Positions 14,973 to 22,594 of a DNA stretch of 22,594 nt are shown here, in pieces; position 1 is the first letter of the stretch, and every line of letters begins with the position of its first letter. The notes beneath the pieces were generated by a model. The model was not told where the DNA came from. It ran no database searches and was given only the letters and a program-made list of their open reading frames with translations. The position numbers were made by a program, and so were the translations under genes. This DNA is from DATGQT01 sp033720695 (lineage in GTDB: Bacteria; Bacteroidota; Rhodothermia; Rhodothermales; Rubricoccaceae), in contig JAWWCA010000025.1 in NCBI GenBank assembly GCA_033720695.1, positions 1-22,594 on the forward strand, given 5' to 3'.

Positions 14973-14992
14973 GCTCCGGCAGGGGCCGGAGC
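14973..14992 (+). promoter_or_regulatory. Perfect 8-bp hairpin at the predicted 5' end of the HNH transcript
   Basis: GCTCCGGC (14973-14980), loop AGGG, GCCGGAGC (14985-14992). It follows the TATCTTGG box by 6 nt and would be the first structure in the mRNA, about 85 nt before the ATG at 15078. It could stabilise the transcript or be a binding site. Confidence 0.6.
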
Positions 14993-15077
14993 GCAGAAGC
15001 CCGCGGACGAGGCCGCCCCCCACCGCCTTCCACATACGCCGCCCCCATCCGAGGCGCCCGCGAGGGCGCAGACGGCC

Positions 15078-15587
15078 ATGAGCGCGCTGAGCGGGCACGT
15101 CCTCGTGCTGAACCAGGACTACCGCGCGCTCGCGGTGTGCAGCGTCGAGCGGGCCCTCGTCCTCGTCTTCCTTCACAAGGCGGAGCTCGTCGAGGCGCAC
15201 GCAGACCGCCACGTCCGCTCCGCCCGGGCGCAGTACCCCTGGCCGAGCATCGTCCGCCTCAAGGCGTACGTCCGCGTCCCCTACCGGCGCATCATGCTGA
15301 CGCGGCGGAACGTGCTCCGCCGCGACGGCCACCGCTGCCAGTACTGCGGCAGCCGCGAGCGCCTCACCCTCGACCACGTCCTGCCCAAGAGCCGCGGCGG
15401 GCCCGACGCGTGGGACAACCTCGTCGCGGCGTGCGTGCCGTGCAACAACCGGAAGGGGAACCGGACGCCCGAGGAGGCGCAGATGACGCTGCGGCGGCGG
15501 CCCTTCCGGCCCTCCCACGTGATGTACCTCCGCGACTTCCTCGGCGCCCTCGACGACAGCTGGCGGCCGTACCTCTACGCCGCCTGA
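15078..15587 (+). CDS. HNH endonuclease family protein
   Basis: A 169-aa protein. The N-terminal part (HVLVLNQDYRALAVCSVERALVLVFLHKAELVE) is the typical opening of a conserved HNH family found in Bacteroidota, Actinobacteria and cyanobacteria. The HNH domain follows at about 70-125: RRNVLRRDGHRCQYCGS, LTLDHVLPKSRGGPDAWDNLVAACVPCNNRKGNRTP. The two CxxC pairs (CQYC, CVPC) bind structural zinc. DHV supplies the catalytic His and the NNRKGN segment ends the beta-beta-alpha metal motif. The C-terminus (MTLRRRPFRPSHVMYLRDF) is basic. The start ATG at 15078 is chosen because upstream in-frame sequence is Pro/Ala-rich leader. Family members are usually standalone housekeeping-type genes; the biological substrate is not known. 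Confidence 0.93.
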   Translation: MSALSGHVLVLNQDYRALAVCSVERALVLVFLHKAELVEAHADRHVRSARAQYPWPSIVRLKAYVRVPYRRIMLTRRNVLRRDGHRCQYCGSRERLTLDHVLPKSRGGPDAWDNLVAACVPCNNRKGNRTPEEAQMTLRRRPFRPSHVMYLRDFLGALDDSWRPYLYAA

Positions 15588-15603
15588 CGCCGCGGGAGCG
15601 GCG
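15588..15603 (+). terminator. Hairpin directly after the HNH stop codon
   Basis: CGCCGC (15588-15593), loop GGGA, GCGGCG (15598-15603): a perfect 6-bp GC stem that starts at the base after the TGA. No T tract follows, so it may be a terminator or a 3'-end stabiliser. Confidence 0.4.
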
Positions 15604-15688
15604 GAGTGTGTAAGGTGTGAATCAGGAGGGCCAGGGCAACCGGGAGGGGTCCGCTCGCATTCCGCCCTCGGACCTACCGTCACGCCTG

Positions 15689-16174
15689 ATGGCCTTTCCG
15701 ACCTACCCGGTCGCCCGGTTGATGTGGGCGGCGCCGATCCTGCTCTATGCCATCGCCGCGGGCCTCCTCTGGGCCGGCGTGCAGCAGCGTGAGGCGGCGC
15801 AGGACGGGGCCGAGATCCCCGCCGAGGTCGTGAGCCTGAACGTGCGGGAGCGCGCCGAGATCACCCGCGGCTCGGTCCGCCTGCGCTACACGCCGCCTGC
15901 CACGGCTGCGCCGGTCGAGCGCGACGTGGAGCTCCCGATGTCGTTCCTGAAGGAGCTCGAAGGCCGCGAGGGCGAGGCGATCCCCATCCGCGTCACGGAG
16001 GGGAGCGATCAGATCGTGCTCGGCGAGCACCCGCGGGCGACGTGGATCCTCACGTTCGCGTTCGCCGGGATGTCGCTGATCGGGGCCCTCGGGCTGACCT
16101 GGATGGTGGCGGCGTGGAACCGCTACCTCGGCCGCTACGGCGACCCGTCCGAGGGATCCGGCTCCGACCGGTGA
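15689..16174 (+). CDS. DUF3592-like membrane protein
   Basis: A 161-aa protein with two membrane segments, at about 12-31 (MWAAPILLYAIAAGLLWAGV) and 122-146 (ILTFAFAGMSLIGALGLTWM). Between them lies an extracytoplasmic beta-rich domain (AEVVSLNVRERAEITRGSVRLRYTPP...PIRVTEGSDQIVLGEHP). The A-x-VV opening, a central x-LRYTP strand and a final pattern resembling Y-x-P-x-NP fit DUF3592, though with a shortened last motif. No function is known for this family. I chose the ATG at 15689 because it stands directly before the first membrane segment; a GTG at 15617 would add 24 low-complexity residues. It is convergent with the DUF2867 gene, with stops 10 bp apart. Confidence 0.72.
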   Translation: MAFPTYPVARLMWAAPILLYAIAAGLLWAGVQQREAAQDGAEIPAEVVSLNVRERAEITRGSVRLRYTPPATAAPVERDVELPMSFLKELEGREGEAIPIRVTEGSDQIVLGEHPRATWILTFAFAGMSLIGALGLTWMVAAWNRYLGRYGDPSEGSGSDR

Positions 16175-16184
16175 CGACGGGGGC

Positions 16185-17672
16185 CTACCCCTCGACGGCG
16201 CCGTGCGCCAGGGGGACGGTGGCGGGCTCGGCGTCGGCGAGGCGCTCTAGGTGGCGCCCGAACTGGTGCATGACGAACCCGTGCGCGACGGCCTGGGTCA
16301 GCCGGTAGAGCCCCCAGGGGAGACGCGGCGCGAAGTCGTGGATGGCGGCGATGAGGCAGTCGCCGTCGAGGACCTCGCGGAACTCGAGGCGCGCCCGCCG
16401 CCTCGGGTTGCGGTCGGCGAGGAGGCCGCCGGTTACGTAGAAGAGCGCCCGGTCCGGCGTGCTGCGGTCCAGCGACGCGGTCAGCGTCAGCACCGGCTTC
16501 GGGACCGGCCGCACGAAGAAGGCGGCCTGCGGTGCCTCGCCGCTGCCGTCGACGCGGACGTGGATGAGCGGGCCCGCGAAGCCGTCGAGCCAGCGGAGGT
16601 ACTCGCGGCCGGCCCACTCCGCGGAGCGCCCCGGCGGGAGGTCGAACCGCTGCACCGATCGCACGAGGCGGTCTTCGCGGATCGTTCGGTCATCGCTGCG
16701 CCGGTGCGACTGCCGCGGGTCTGGGAGGAGGGCGCCCTTCTCGTCCACCGACGCCCGGAGCGCCTCTTTGAACCCGAGCGCATCGGGCGCGATCTGGCGT
16801 TGCACGGGGTTGTCACGGACCACCATGTCGTGGCGGAGGCTCGCGACGAGCGGCCCGGCGAGGGCGCGCGGGCTCCCCGTCACCAGGCTCACCCAGAGCG
16901 TCGAGAGGCGGGGCGTGATGAGGGGGAGCCCGAGCATCGGCCGGTGCTGGCCCAGCACCTCGGCCGTCCGCTCCATCATCTCGCGGTAGCTCATCGCGTC
17001 GCGCCCGCCCACGTCGAAGACGCCCGCGTAGGTCTCCGGCCGCCCGAGGACGAGCCGAATGGCACGAATCACGTCGCGGAGCGCGATCGGCTGGGTGTCC
17101 GACTCGGTCCACGCCGGGAGCACCATCGCCGGGAGGCGCCGGACGAGGTTGACGAGGATGCGGAGCGAGGAGCCGCCCGGCCCGACGACGAGCCCGGTGC
17201 GGAGCGTGGTCACGGGCACGCCGTGGGCCGAGAGCGTCTGCTCGACCTCGTACCGGCTGCGGAGGTGCCGCGACAGGGCCTCGGTGCTCTCGGGGAGGAG
17301 CCCGCTCAGGTAGACGATCTGCCGAACCCCCTGCCGCGCGGCGGCCCGCGCGAAGTTGTCGGCGAGGACGAGGTCGAGGTCCGCGAAGCTGCCCTGCGTC
17401 AGCCGGGACGAGGGCAGCATGGAGTGGACGAGGTAGACGGCGTAGTCGGCGTCGGCGAGCGCCCGCTCCAGGTCCAGGAGCGAGTAGAGGTCGCAGTGTC
17501 GCCACTCCACCGGGTCGCGGGCGTCGGCGCGCGCGGCGCGGTGCGGCGACCGCGTCAGGCCGACGACGTGGTACGCCTCCGCGAGCGCTGCCCGAAGGGC
17601 CGTGCCGACGAAGCCGGTGGCCCCGGCTATGGCGACGATGGGGCGCGCAGGAGAGGAGGGGGAGCCGGGCAC
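16185..17672 (-). CDS. NAD(P)-binding (atypical SDR) protein with C-terminal DUF2867 domain
   Basis: A 495-aa two-domain protein starting at GTG (17672), 17 bp after the stop of the upstream gene. The N-terminal Rossmann domain has IVAIAGATGFVGTALRAAL (GATGFVG at about 17-23), WRHCDLYS, YAVYLVHSM, IVYLSGLLPE and RYEVEQTLSAHGVPVTTLRTGLVVGPG, as in NAD(P)H-binding atypical SDRs. Residues about 345-485 fit DUF2867 (EYLRWLDG..., LFYVTGGLLA, ARLEFREVLDGDCLIAAIHDFAPRLPWGLYRLTQAVAHGFVMHQFGRHL), which is often joined to such domains. Reaction unknown; nucleotide-sugar, lipid or quinone reductases are all possible. No Met is available at a sensible position, which favours the GTG. It is the last gene of a three-gene operon with two small proteins of unknown function. 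Confidence 0.83.
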   Translation of the reverse strand: MPGSPSSPARPIVAIAGATGFVGTALRAALAEAYHVVGLTRSPHRAARADARDPVEWRHCDLYSLLDLERALADADYAVYLVHSMLPSSRLTQGSFADLDLVLADNFARAAARQGVRQIVYLSGLLPESTEALSRHLRSRYEVEQTLSAHGVPVTTLRTGLVVGPGGSSLRILVNLVRRLPAMVLPAWTESDTQPIALRDVIRAIRLVLGRPETYAGVFDVGGRDAMSYREMMERTAEVLGQHRPMLGLPLITPRLSTLWVSLVTGSPRALAGPLVASLRHDMVVRDNPVQRQIAPDALGFKEALRASVDEKGALLPDPRQSHRRSDDRTIREDRLVRSVQRFDLPPGRSAEWAGREYLRWLDGFAGPLIHVRVDGSGEAPQAAFFVRPVPKPVLTLTASLDRSTPDRALFYVTGGLLADRNPRRRARLEFREVLDGDCLIAAIHDFAPRLPWGLYRLTQAVAHGFVMHQFGRHLERLADAEPATVPLAHGAVEG

Positions 17673-17689
17673 GGTGCGATGGGCGCCCG

Positions 17690-18070
17690 TCAACGGCGCG
17701 CTCCGAGGAGGACGCCGCCCAGGAAGGCGGCCCCGACGAGGGCCCACCGGAGCCGGCGCCCCGAGGGCCCGCCGGAGAGCTGAACGCCCGGAAGCCCGAG
17801 CGCGCCGAGGAGACGGCCCCCGTGGGCAGACGGGCCCAAGGAGGCGACCGAGCGTCCGCGGACGACGACGTCCACGTCGACGCCGAAGACGTCGAGGGTG
17901 TCCGTGATGGAGCGGACGAGGGCTCGGCCGGGCCGGTTGCTCCGGAAGAGCCGCCAGGCCGTTCTCGGCTCGTCCACCTCGAACCGGAGGCGGTCGCCGT
18001 CGCCGCGGATGGCGACGGGGTGCCCGTCCACGACGAGGTCGAGGTCCGCAACGACGGAGAGGCGACGCAC
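17690..18070 (-). CDS. Small protein with C-terminal membrane anchor, unknown function
   Basis: A 126-aa protein, probably starting at GTG 18070, two bases after the TGA of the upstream gene, which implies translational coupling. The N-terminal 75 residues alternate strands and turns (LDLVVDGHPVAIRGDGDRLRFEV, TLDVFGVDVDVVVRGRSVASLG). A Gly-rich linker follows, then a hydrophobic helix at the very C-terminus (RWALVGAAFLGGVLLGARR) with a basic end. The topology suggests a cytoplasmic domain tethered to the membrane. I do not recognise a named family. An ATG 24 codons upstream would overlap the neighbouring gene heavily and encodes an Arg-rich stretch typical of a wrong frame. Its position between the 74-aa protein and the DUF2867 protein suggests joint function. 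Confidence 0.65.
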   Translation of the reverse strand: MRRLSVVADLDLVVDGHPVAIRGDGDRLRFEVDEPRTAWRLFRSNRPGRALVRSITDTLDVFGVDVDVVVRGRSVASLGPSAHGGRLLGALGLPGVQLSGGPSGRRLRWALVGAAFLGGVLLGARR

Positions 18071-18072
18071 GG

Positions 18073-18297
18073 TCAGCTGCGGGCAGCGCCGCCGTTGGCG
18101 TCGTCGCGCGTGCGGATCCGGAGCGTGCCGTTCATCTTCCACTTGGCGTGGGAGGCGTTGGTGCCGGTGCCGCTGGGGACGAGGAGCTCGAAGTCGTCGA
18201 ACTCGTAGGCGATCTCGGCGCCGCGGCCAGTGAGCTTGTCGTAGAGCCCGATGGCGAGCTCGGGCCAGGTCTGGGTCTGCTGATTGGTTTCAGCCAT
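18073..18297 (-). CDS. Conserved small hypothetical protein, 74 aa
   Basis: A 74-aa soluble protein with balanced composition quite unlike wrong-frame sequence in this GC-rich DNA: it contains E, K, N, Y, F and T. Its core, WPELAIGLYDKLTGRGAEIAYEF, then FELLVPSGTGTNASHAKWKMNGTLRIRTRD, reads like a conserved family. I believe I have seen close relatives in other phyla, but cannot name one. No signal peptide or membrane segment. The start ATG at 18297 follows a pyrimidine-rich leader. It is the first gene of the operon with the 126-aa and DUF2867 proteins; 175 bp of non-coding DNA lie upstream. Function unknown; the size and context suggest an accessory subunit. Confidence 0.78.
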   Translation of the reverse strand: MAETNQQTQTWPELAIGLYDKLTGRGAEIAYEFDDFELLVPSGTGTNASHAKWKMNGTLRIRTRDDANGGAARS

Positions 18298-18400
18298 GGG
18301 AGGAGGAGGTGTCGTGAGAAAGGAGCGCCGCATATCCCGCCTCCCCGATGCGGTTCCACCCCGCGCGCGAGATGGGGAACGGCCCGGTTGTGTGGAGTAT

Positions 18401-18420
18401 GCCTCGCCGCCGGGCGAGGC
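18401..18420 (-). terminator. Candidate terminator hairpin after the alpha/beta hydrolase gene
   Basis: A perfect 8-bp stem, GCCTCGCC (18401-18408), loop GCCG, GGCGAGGC (18413-18420), 52 bp downstream of the hydrolase stop on the minus strand. No T tract follows, so termination is only likely, not shown. Confidence 0.45.
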
Positions 18421-18472
18421 TCGCCCAGGAGCACGGGGCCCCGGGCCGCCGGGATGGCACCCGCGCGTGGCC

Positions 18473-19387
18473 CTAGGGACCGGCTCGCCGGAGGTGCTGC
18501 TCCAAAAAGCCGAGCACGCGCGTTCGGTAGTCGTCTGGCGCGAGGGCGTGGTAGTCCTCGTGCACGCCGCCCTCGACCCACCACAGCGACTTCGGCGCAC
18601 GCGCGGCCTGGTAGAGCCGCCACGAGTCCTCGGGCAGCGTGAGCCGGTCCTCGGTGCCGGCCACGACGAGCACGGGCGCGTCGAGCGTTCGGATGGCGTC
18701 GACGGGCCGGAGGTCGTCGGGGTGGATGCCGATCTGGCTGGGCATGGCGCGGAGGAGGAGCGGGAGGAGGGGCGGCCCCAGCGGCCCGAGCCACTTGCGG
18801 AGCCGGTTCCGCGTCGCCGCGTGGATGTCGGGGTAGACGGCCTCGAGCACGAGGACGTCGGCGTCGAGGGCGTCGCCGGCCAGGAGGGCCGCCGCCCCGC
18901 CCAGCGAGAGCCCGACGACGGCGACGCGCTCGCCGGGGAACCGGCGTCGGGCCTCGGCCACCGCCGCGACGGCGTCGAACCGCTCGCGGTCGCCCAGCGT
19001 GATCCGGTCGCCCGTGCTCTCGCCGTGCGCCTGGAGGTCGGCGGCCAGGACGGCGTAGCCGGCGTCGTGGAACAGCAGAGCGCGGCCGCGCAGCACCTCC
19101 CGGCTCGACCGGATGCCGTGGAGGAGGACGACGGCCCCGCCCCCGGGGCGACCCTCCGCGGCCCACGCGGCCAGCGTGGCCCCGGAGCCGCTCTCGAACC
19201 GGATGGCGTCGGCGCCGAGGGCCGGGGGCGGGGCCCCCACATCCGACCGCGCCGGCCGCGTCACGGTGGCGCCGAACACCGTGAACCCCGTCCAGATCCC
19301 CAGCGCGCCCACCGACGCGAGGGCGACGGCCCGGCGAGCCAGGGGCCAGGGCGGGCGGTCGTCGATCGGCGGGGGTCCCGAGGCCAT
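18473..19387 (-). CDS. Membrane-anchored alpha/beta hydrolase
   Basis: A 304-aa serine hydrolase of the alpha/beta fold. An N-terminal hydrophobic segment (about 19-41) anchors it or exports it. The oxyanion loop is LLHGIRSSR (H90-G91). The nucleophile elbow is GLSLGG with Ser161, the acid is likely D247 in GTEDRLTLPEDS, and the catalytic His is H276 in GGVHEDY. The set is complete, so activity is expected. It resembles prolyl-oligopeptidase-like and YqkD/BAAT-type hydrolases (DLQAHGESTGDRITLGDRERFD); the substrate is unknown. It starts 11 bp after the thiC stop and is probably cotranscribed under the TPP riboswitch, but no direct role in thiamine is evident. The start ATG is the one immediately before the anchor region. 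Confidence 0.9.
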   Translation of the reverse strand: MASGPPPIDDRPPWPLARRAVALASVGALGIWTGFTVFGATVTRPARSDVGAPPPALGADAIRFESGSGATLAAWAAEGRPGGGAVVLLHGIRSSREVLRGRALLFHDAGYAVLAADLQAHGESTGDRITLGDRERFDAVAAVAEARRRFPGERVAVVGLSLGGAAALLAGDALDADVLVLEAVYPDIHAATRNRLRKWLGPLGPPLLPLLLRAMPSQIGIHPDDLRPVDAIRTLDAPVLVVAGTEDRLTLPEDSWRLYQAARAPKSLWWVEGGVHEDYHALAPDDYRTRVLGFLEQHLRRAGP

Positions 19388-19398
19388 GGGCGAGGGCG

Positions 19399-21312
<1,914 letters not shown>

Positions 21313-21374
21313 GGCGGCGTCCGATGGGGGGAGGGGGATCGGAAGCCGGAGCGTGCCACGGGCACAGAGCCGAA

Positions 21375-21457
21375 GAAGCCTCCCTACGCCGGTACGAGCC
21401 GGATCAGGTCGTGAGGGTCTTTCTCAGTCCCGCCGTAGCGGGACACCCCTGGCTTCC
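21375..21457 (-). promoter_or_regulatory. TPP riboswitch (THI element) controlling thiC
   Basis: On the minus strand the conserved parts occur in order. The P1 strand GAAGCC (21451-21456) and AGGGGTG come first, then a GTCCCGC/GCGGGAC extra hairpin (P3-type arm). CTGAGA (21422-21427), ACCC, CCTGATC (21402-21408) and TACCGGCGTAGGGA follow, and GGCTTC closes P1. These match the TPP-binding aptamer. A GTGCC/GGCAC hairpin (21353-21365) lies between the aptamer and the ATG at 21312. It has no T tract, so control may act on translation or by another mode. Confidence 0.95.
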
Positions 21458-21463
21458 GTGCCG

Positions 21464-21471
21464 ACAAGGTA
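21464..21471 (-). promoter_or_regulatory. Promoter -7-like box of the thiC transcript
   Basis: TACCTTGT on the minus strand lies directly before the aptamer. A start about 7 nt downstream would place the 5' end at P1 of the riboswitch, as expected for a minimal leader. No TTG at the usual upstream distance. Confidence 0.4.
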
Positions 21472-21488
21472 CGACGGCGGTGCCCGCC

Positions 21489-21545
21489 GATGCACCGAGG
21501 GGCCCCCGGCCGGCGCGATGCGGCCAGGGACCCCTCGTGCGCATC
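21489..21545 (-). terminator. Long hairpin after the M56/TonB gene
   Basis: Arms around GATGC...GAGGGG...GGCC (21489-21511) and GGCC...CCCCTCG...GCATC (21522-21545) pair with one bulge and a few G-U pairs around a roughly 10-nt loop. It lies 25 bp downstream of the stop at 21570, between that gene and the thiC promoter. No T tract follows; it is probably a terminator or insulator. Confidence 0.5.
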
Positions 21546-21569
21546 CAGAAGGGAGGCGCCCAGGTCGGG

Positions 21570-22594
21570 TCACTCCTCGTCGGGCGGGAGCTTGAACGTG
21601 ACCGGGAGGACGAGCTGCACCTTCACGGCCTCGCCGCGCTGGCGGCCGGGCGTGAACGCGGAGCCTTCGACGGCGTCGAGGGCCGCCGCGTCGAGGGCCT
21701 CATGGACCCCCTCGATGACGGTGGCGTCCCGAACGGCGCCCTCCGCGTCCACGACGAACTGGACGAGGACCCGGCCTTCGATGCCGGCGAGGCGGGCGAT
21801 CTGCGGGTACGTCAGCCGCTCGGCGAACGCCTCGAGGCCCCCGACCATCTCGGGCATCTCGTCGACGACGGTGAAGACGGGGGCCTCGGCCGCGCCGGAC
21901 TGGGCGTCGGCCGAGGGGGCCGAGGCCACCACGGCGAGCGCCGCGACGAGGGTGAGGGCGGCGGCGGCGAGCGCGCGGCCGGCGAGGAGGGCGATCCGAT
22001 TGGGAAGGGGCTGGTACATGGCGTCGATGCGGTGTTTGAGGGACGAGCTCCCGGGAAGGATGCCGAGCGTGAACGCCGGCGGCGGGAGGGTGGCGTAGGT
22101 CAGCAGGAGGTCGGCGTAGGTCCGCCGCGACGAGGGCTGGTGGGTGAGCACGGCGGCGTCGGCCGCCCGCTCGCGGTCGAGGTCGAGCCCGCGGGCGAGG
22201 ACGGGGACGAGCGGGTGGGCCCGGCAGAGGGCCACGACCACGCGCTGCGCGGCGTGCCACGCGAAGTCGGCGCGGGCGACGTGGGCGAGCTCGTGCGTCA
22301 GGGCGGCGTCGAGGGCCGCGCCCGTGAGGCCTTCCGGGAGGGCCACGACCGGGCGACGCCAGCCGAGCGTGAACGGAGCGACGCCGGCGGGAGCCACCAC
22401 GGCGCGGACGGGTCGGTGGAGCCCGAGGCGCTCGTGCCACATCGCCAGCCGGGCTTGCACTGCGGGTCCGGCCGGGGCGAGCGAGCGGCGAAGGCGGCGA
22501 AGCCGGACGGCGTCGGCGGCGAGCCGGGCGAGGCCGGCGAGCGCCACGAGGGCCACCAGCACGACGAGCGTCCCGGCCACGCCCGCGAGCACCG
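21570..22594 (-). CDS. BlaR1/M56-family metallopeptidase with TonB C-terminal domain, 5' end missing
   Basis: At least 340 aa; the gene continues past the right edge, so the N-terminus is not seen. Visible parts in order: a hydrophobic helix, a connecting domain (WHERLGLHRPVRAVVAPAGVAPFTLGWRRPVVALP), and the zinc-peptidase motif THELAHVARADFAWH (HExxH-type HELAH). RERAADAAVLTH supplies the further ligand, and a membrane helix lies at about 202-226 (ALAAAALTLVAALAVVASA). The last 95 residues are a TonB C-terminal domain (YPQIARLAGIEGRVLVQFVVDAEGAVRDATVIEG..., SAFTPGRQRGEAVKVQLVLPVTF). Such fusions are common in Bacteroidota, often next to a BlaI-like repressor, which would lie outside the window. 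Probable role: membrane signalling or envelope sensing. Confidence 0.9.
   Translation of the reverse strand, partial: VLAGVAGTLVVLVALVALAGLARLAADAVRLRRLRRSLAPAGPAVQARLAMWHERLGLHRPVRAVVAPAGVAPFTLGWRRPVVALPEGLTGAALDAALTHELAHVARADFAWHAAQRVVVALCRAHPLVPVLARGLDLDRERAADAAVLTHQPSSRRTYADLLLTYATLPPPAFTLGILPGSSSLKHRIDAMYQPLPNRIALLAGRALAAAALTLVAALAVVASAPSADAQSGAAEAPVFTVVDEMPEMVGGLEAFAERLTYPQIARLAGIEGRVLVQFVVDAEGAVRDATVIEGVHEALDAAALDAVEGSAFTPGRQRGEAVKVQLVLPVTFKLPPDEE

Noticed and set aside
15617..15688. GTG at 15617 as the start of the DUF3592-like protein.
   Set aside because: It would add 24 residues of low-complexity sequence; the ATG at 15689 lies directly before the first membrane segment.
21353..21365. 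Riboswitch-controlled intrinsic terminator before thiC.
   Set aside because: The GTGCC/GGCAC hairpin is only 5 bp and lacks a T tract, so I report it only as a possible part of the expression platform.

Overview
The window is about 72% GC by eye and looks like a chromosomal segment of a high-GC relative of the Bacteroidota, most likely the Rhodothermota (Rubricoccaceae-like, e.g. Rubrivirga/Rubricoccus). This is inferred from the TPR - DUF4292 lipoprotein - EnvC-like gene order, the secreted amidohydrolase pair, Bacteroidota-type promoter boxes (TTG, about 19 nt, TAnnTT), and the lack of purine Shine-Dalgarno sequences before almost every start. No rRNA, tRNA, CRISPR, insertion sequence or phage gene was seen. 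No gene-free stretch exceeds about 260 bp.

Layout. (1) Positions 1-6204, all minus strand, read right to left: an NADPH-dependent FMN reductase, an RpiB-like protein with an N-terminal EutQ-like segment, a PduL-like protein with a C-terminal EutQ-like segment, a secreted amidohydrolase-like protein that has lost its metal ligands, a secreted protein made of two copies of a small domain that also ends the previous protein, an intact secreted amidohydrolase, and the start of a GDSL/SGNH hydrolase. (2) Positions 6382-7683, plus strand: glutamate dehydrogenase behind a perfect 24-bp tandem duplication. (3) Positions 7712-12655, minus strand: a sialate-O-acetylesterase-like lipoprotein, then the envelope trio of TPR protein, DUF4292 lipoprotein and EnvC-like LytM protein. 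(4) Positions 12834-16174, plus strand: YfcC-family transporter, DUF2147 secreted protein, HNH endonuclease and DUF3592-like membrane protein. (5) Positions 16185-18297, minus strand: a tight operon of a 74-aa protein, a 126-aa membrane-anchored protein, and an NAD(P)-binding/DUF2867 protein. (6) Positions 18473-21457, minus strand: TPP riboswitch, thiC and an alpha/beta hydrolase. (7) Positions 21570-22594: a BlaR1/M56 peptidase joined to a TonB C-terminal domain, cut by the window edge.

The most unusual part is the RpiB-like/PduL-like pair. Both families are known from bacterial microcompartment (BMC) loci, and both proteins carry the same EutQ-like segment, one at the N-terminus and one at the C-terminus. 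The PduL-like protein has lost its zinc-binding histidines, and the RpiB-like protein has Asp in place of the catalytic Cys. No shell protein lies nearby. The next most notable item is the QPGMG domain shared between a dead amidohydrolase and its neighbour.
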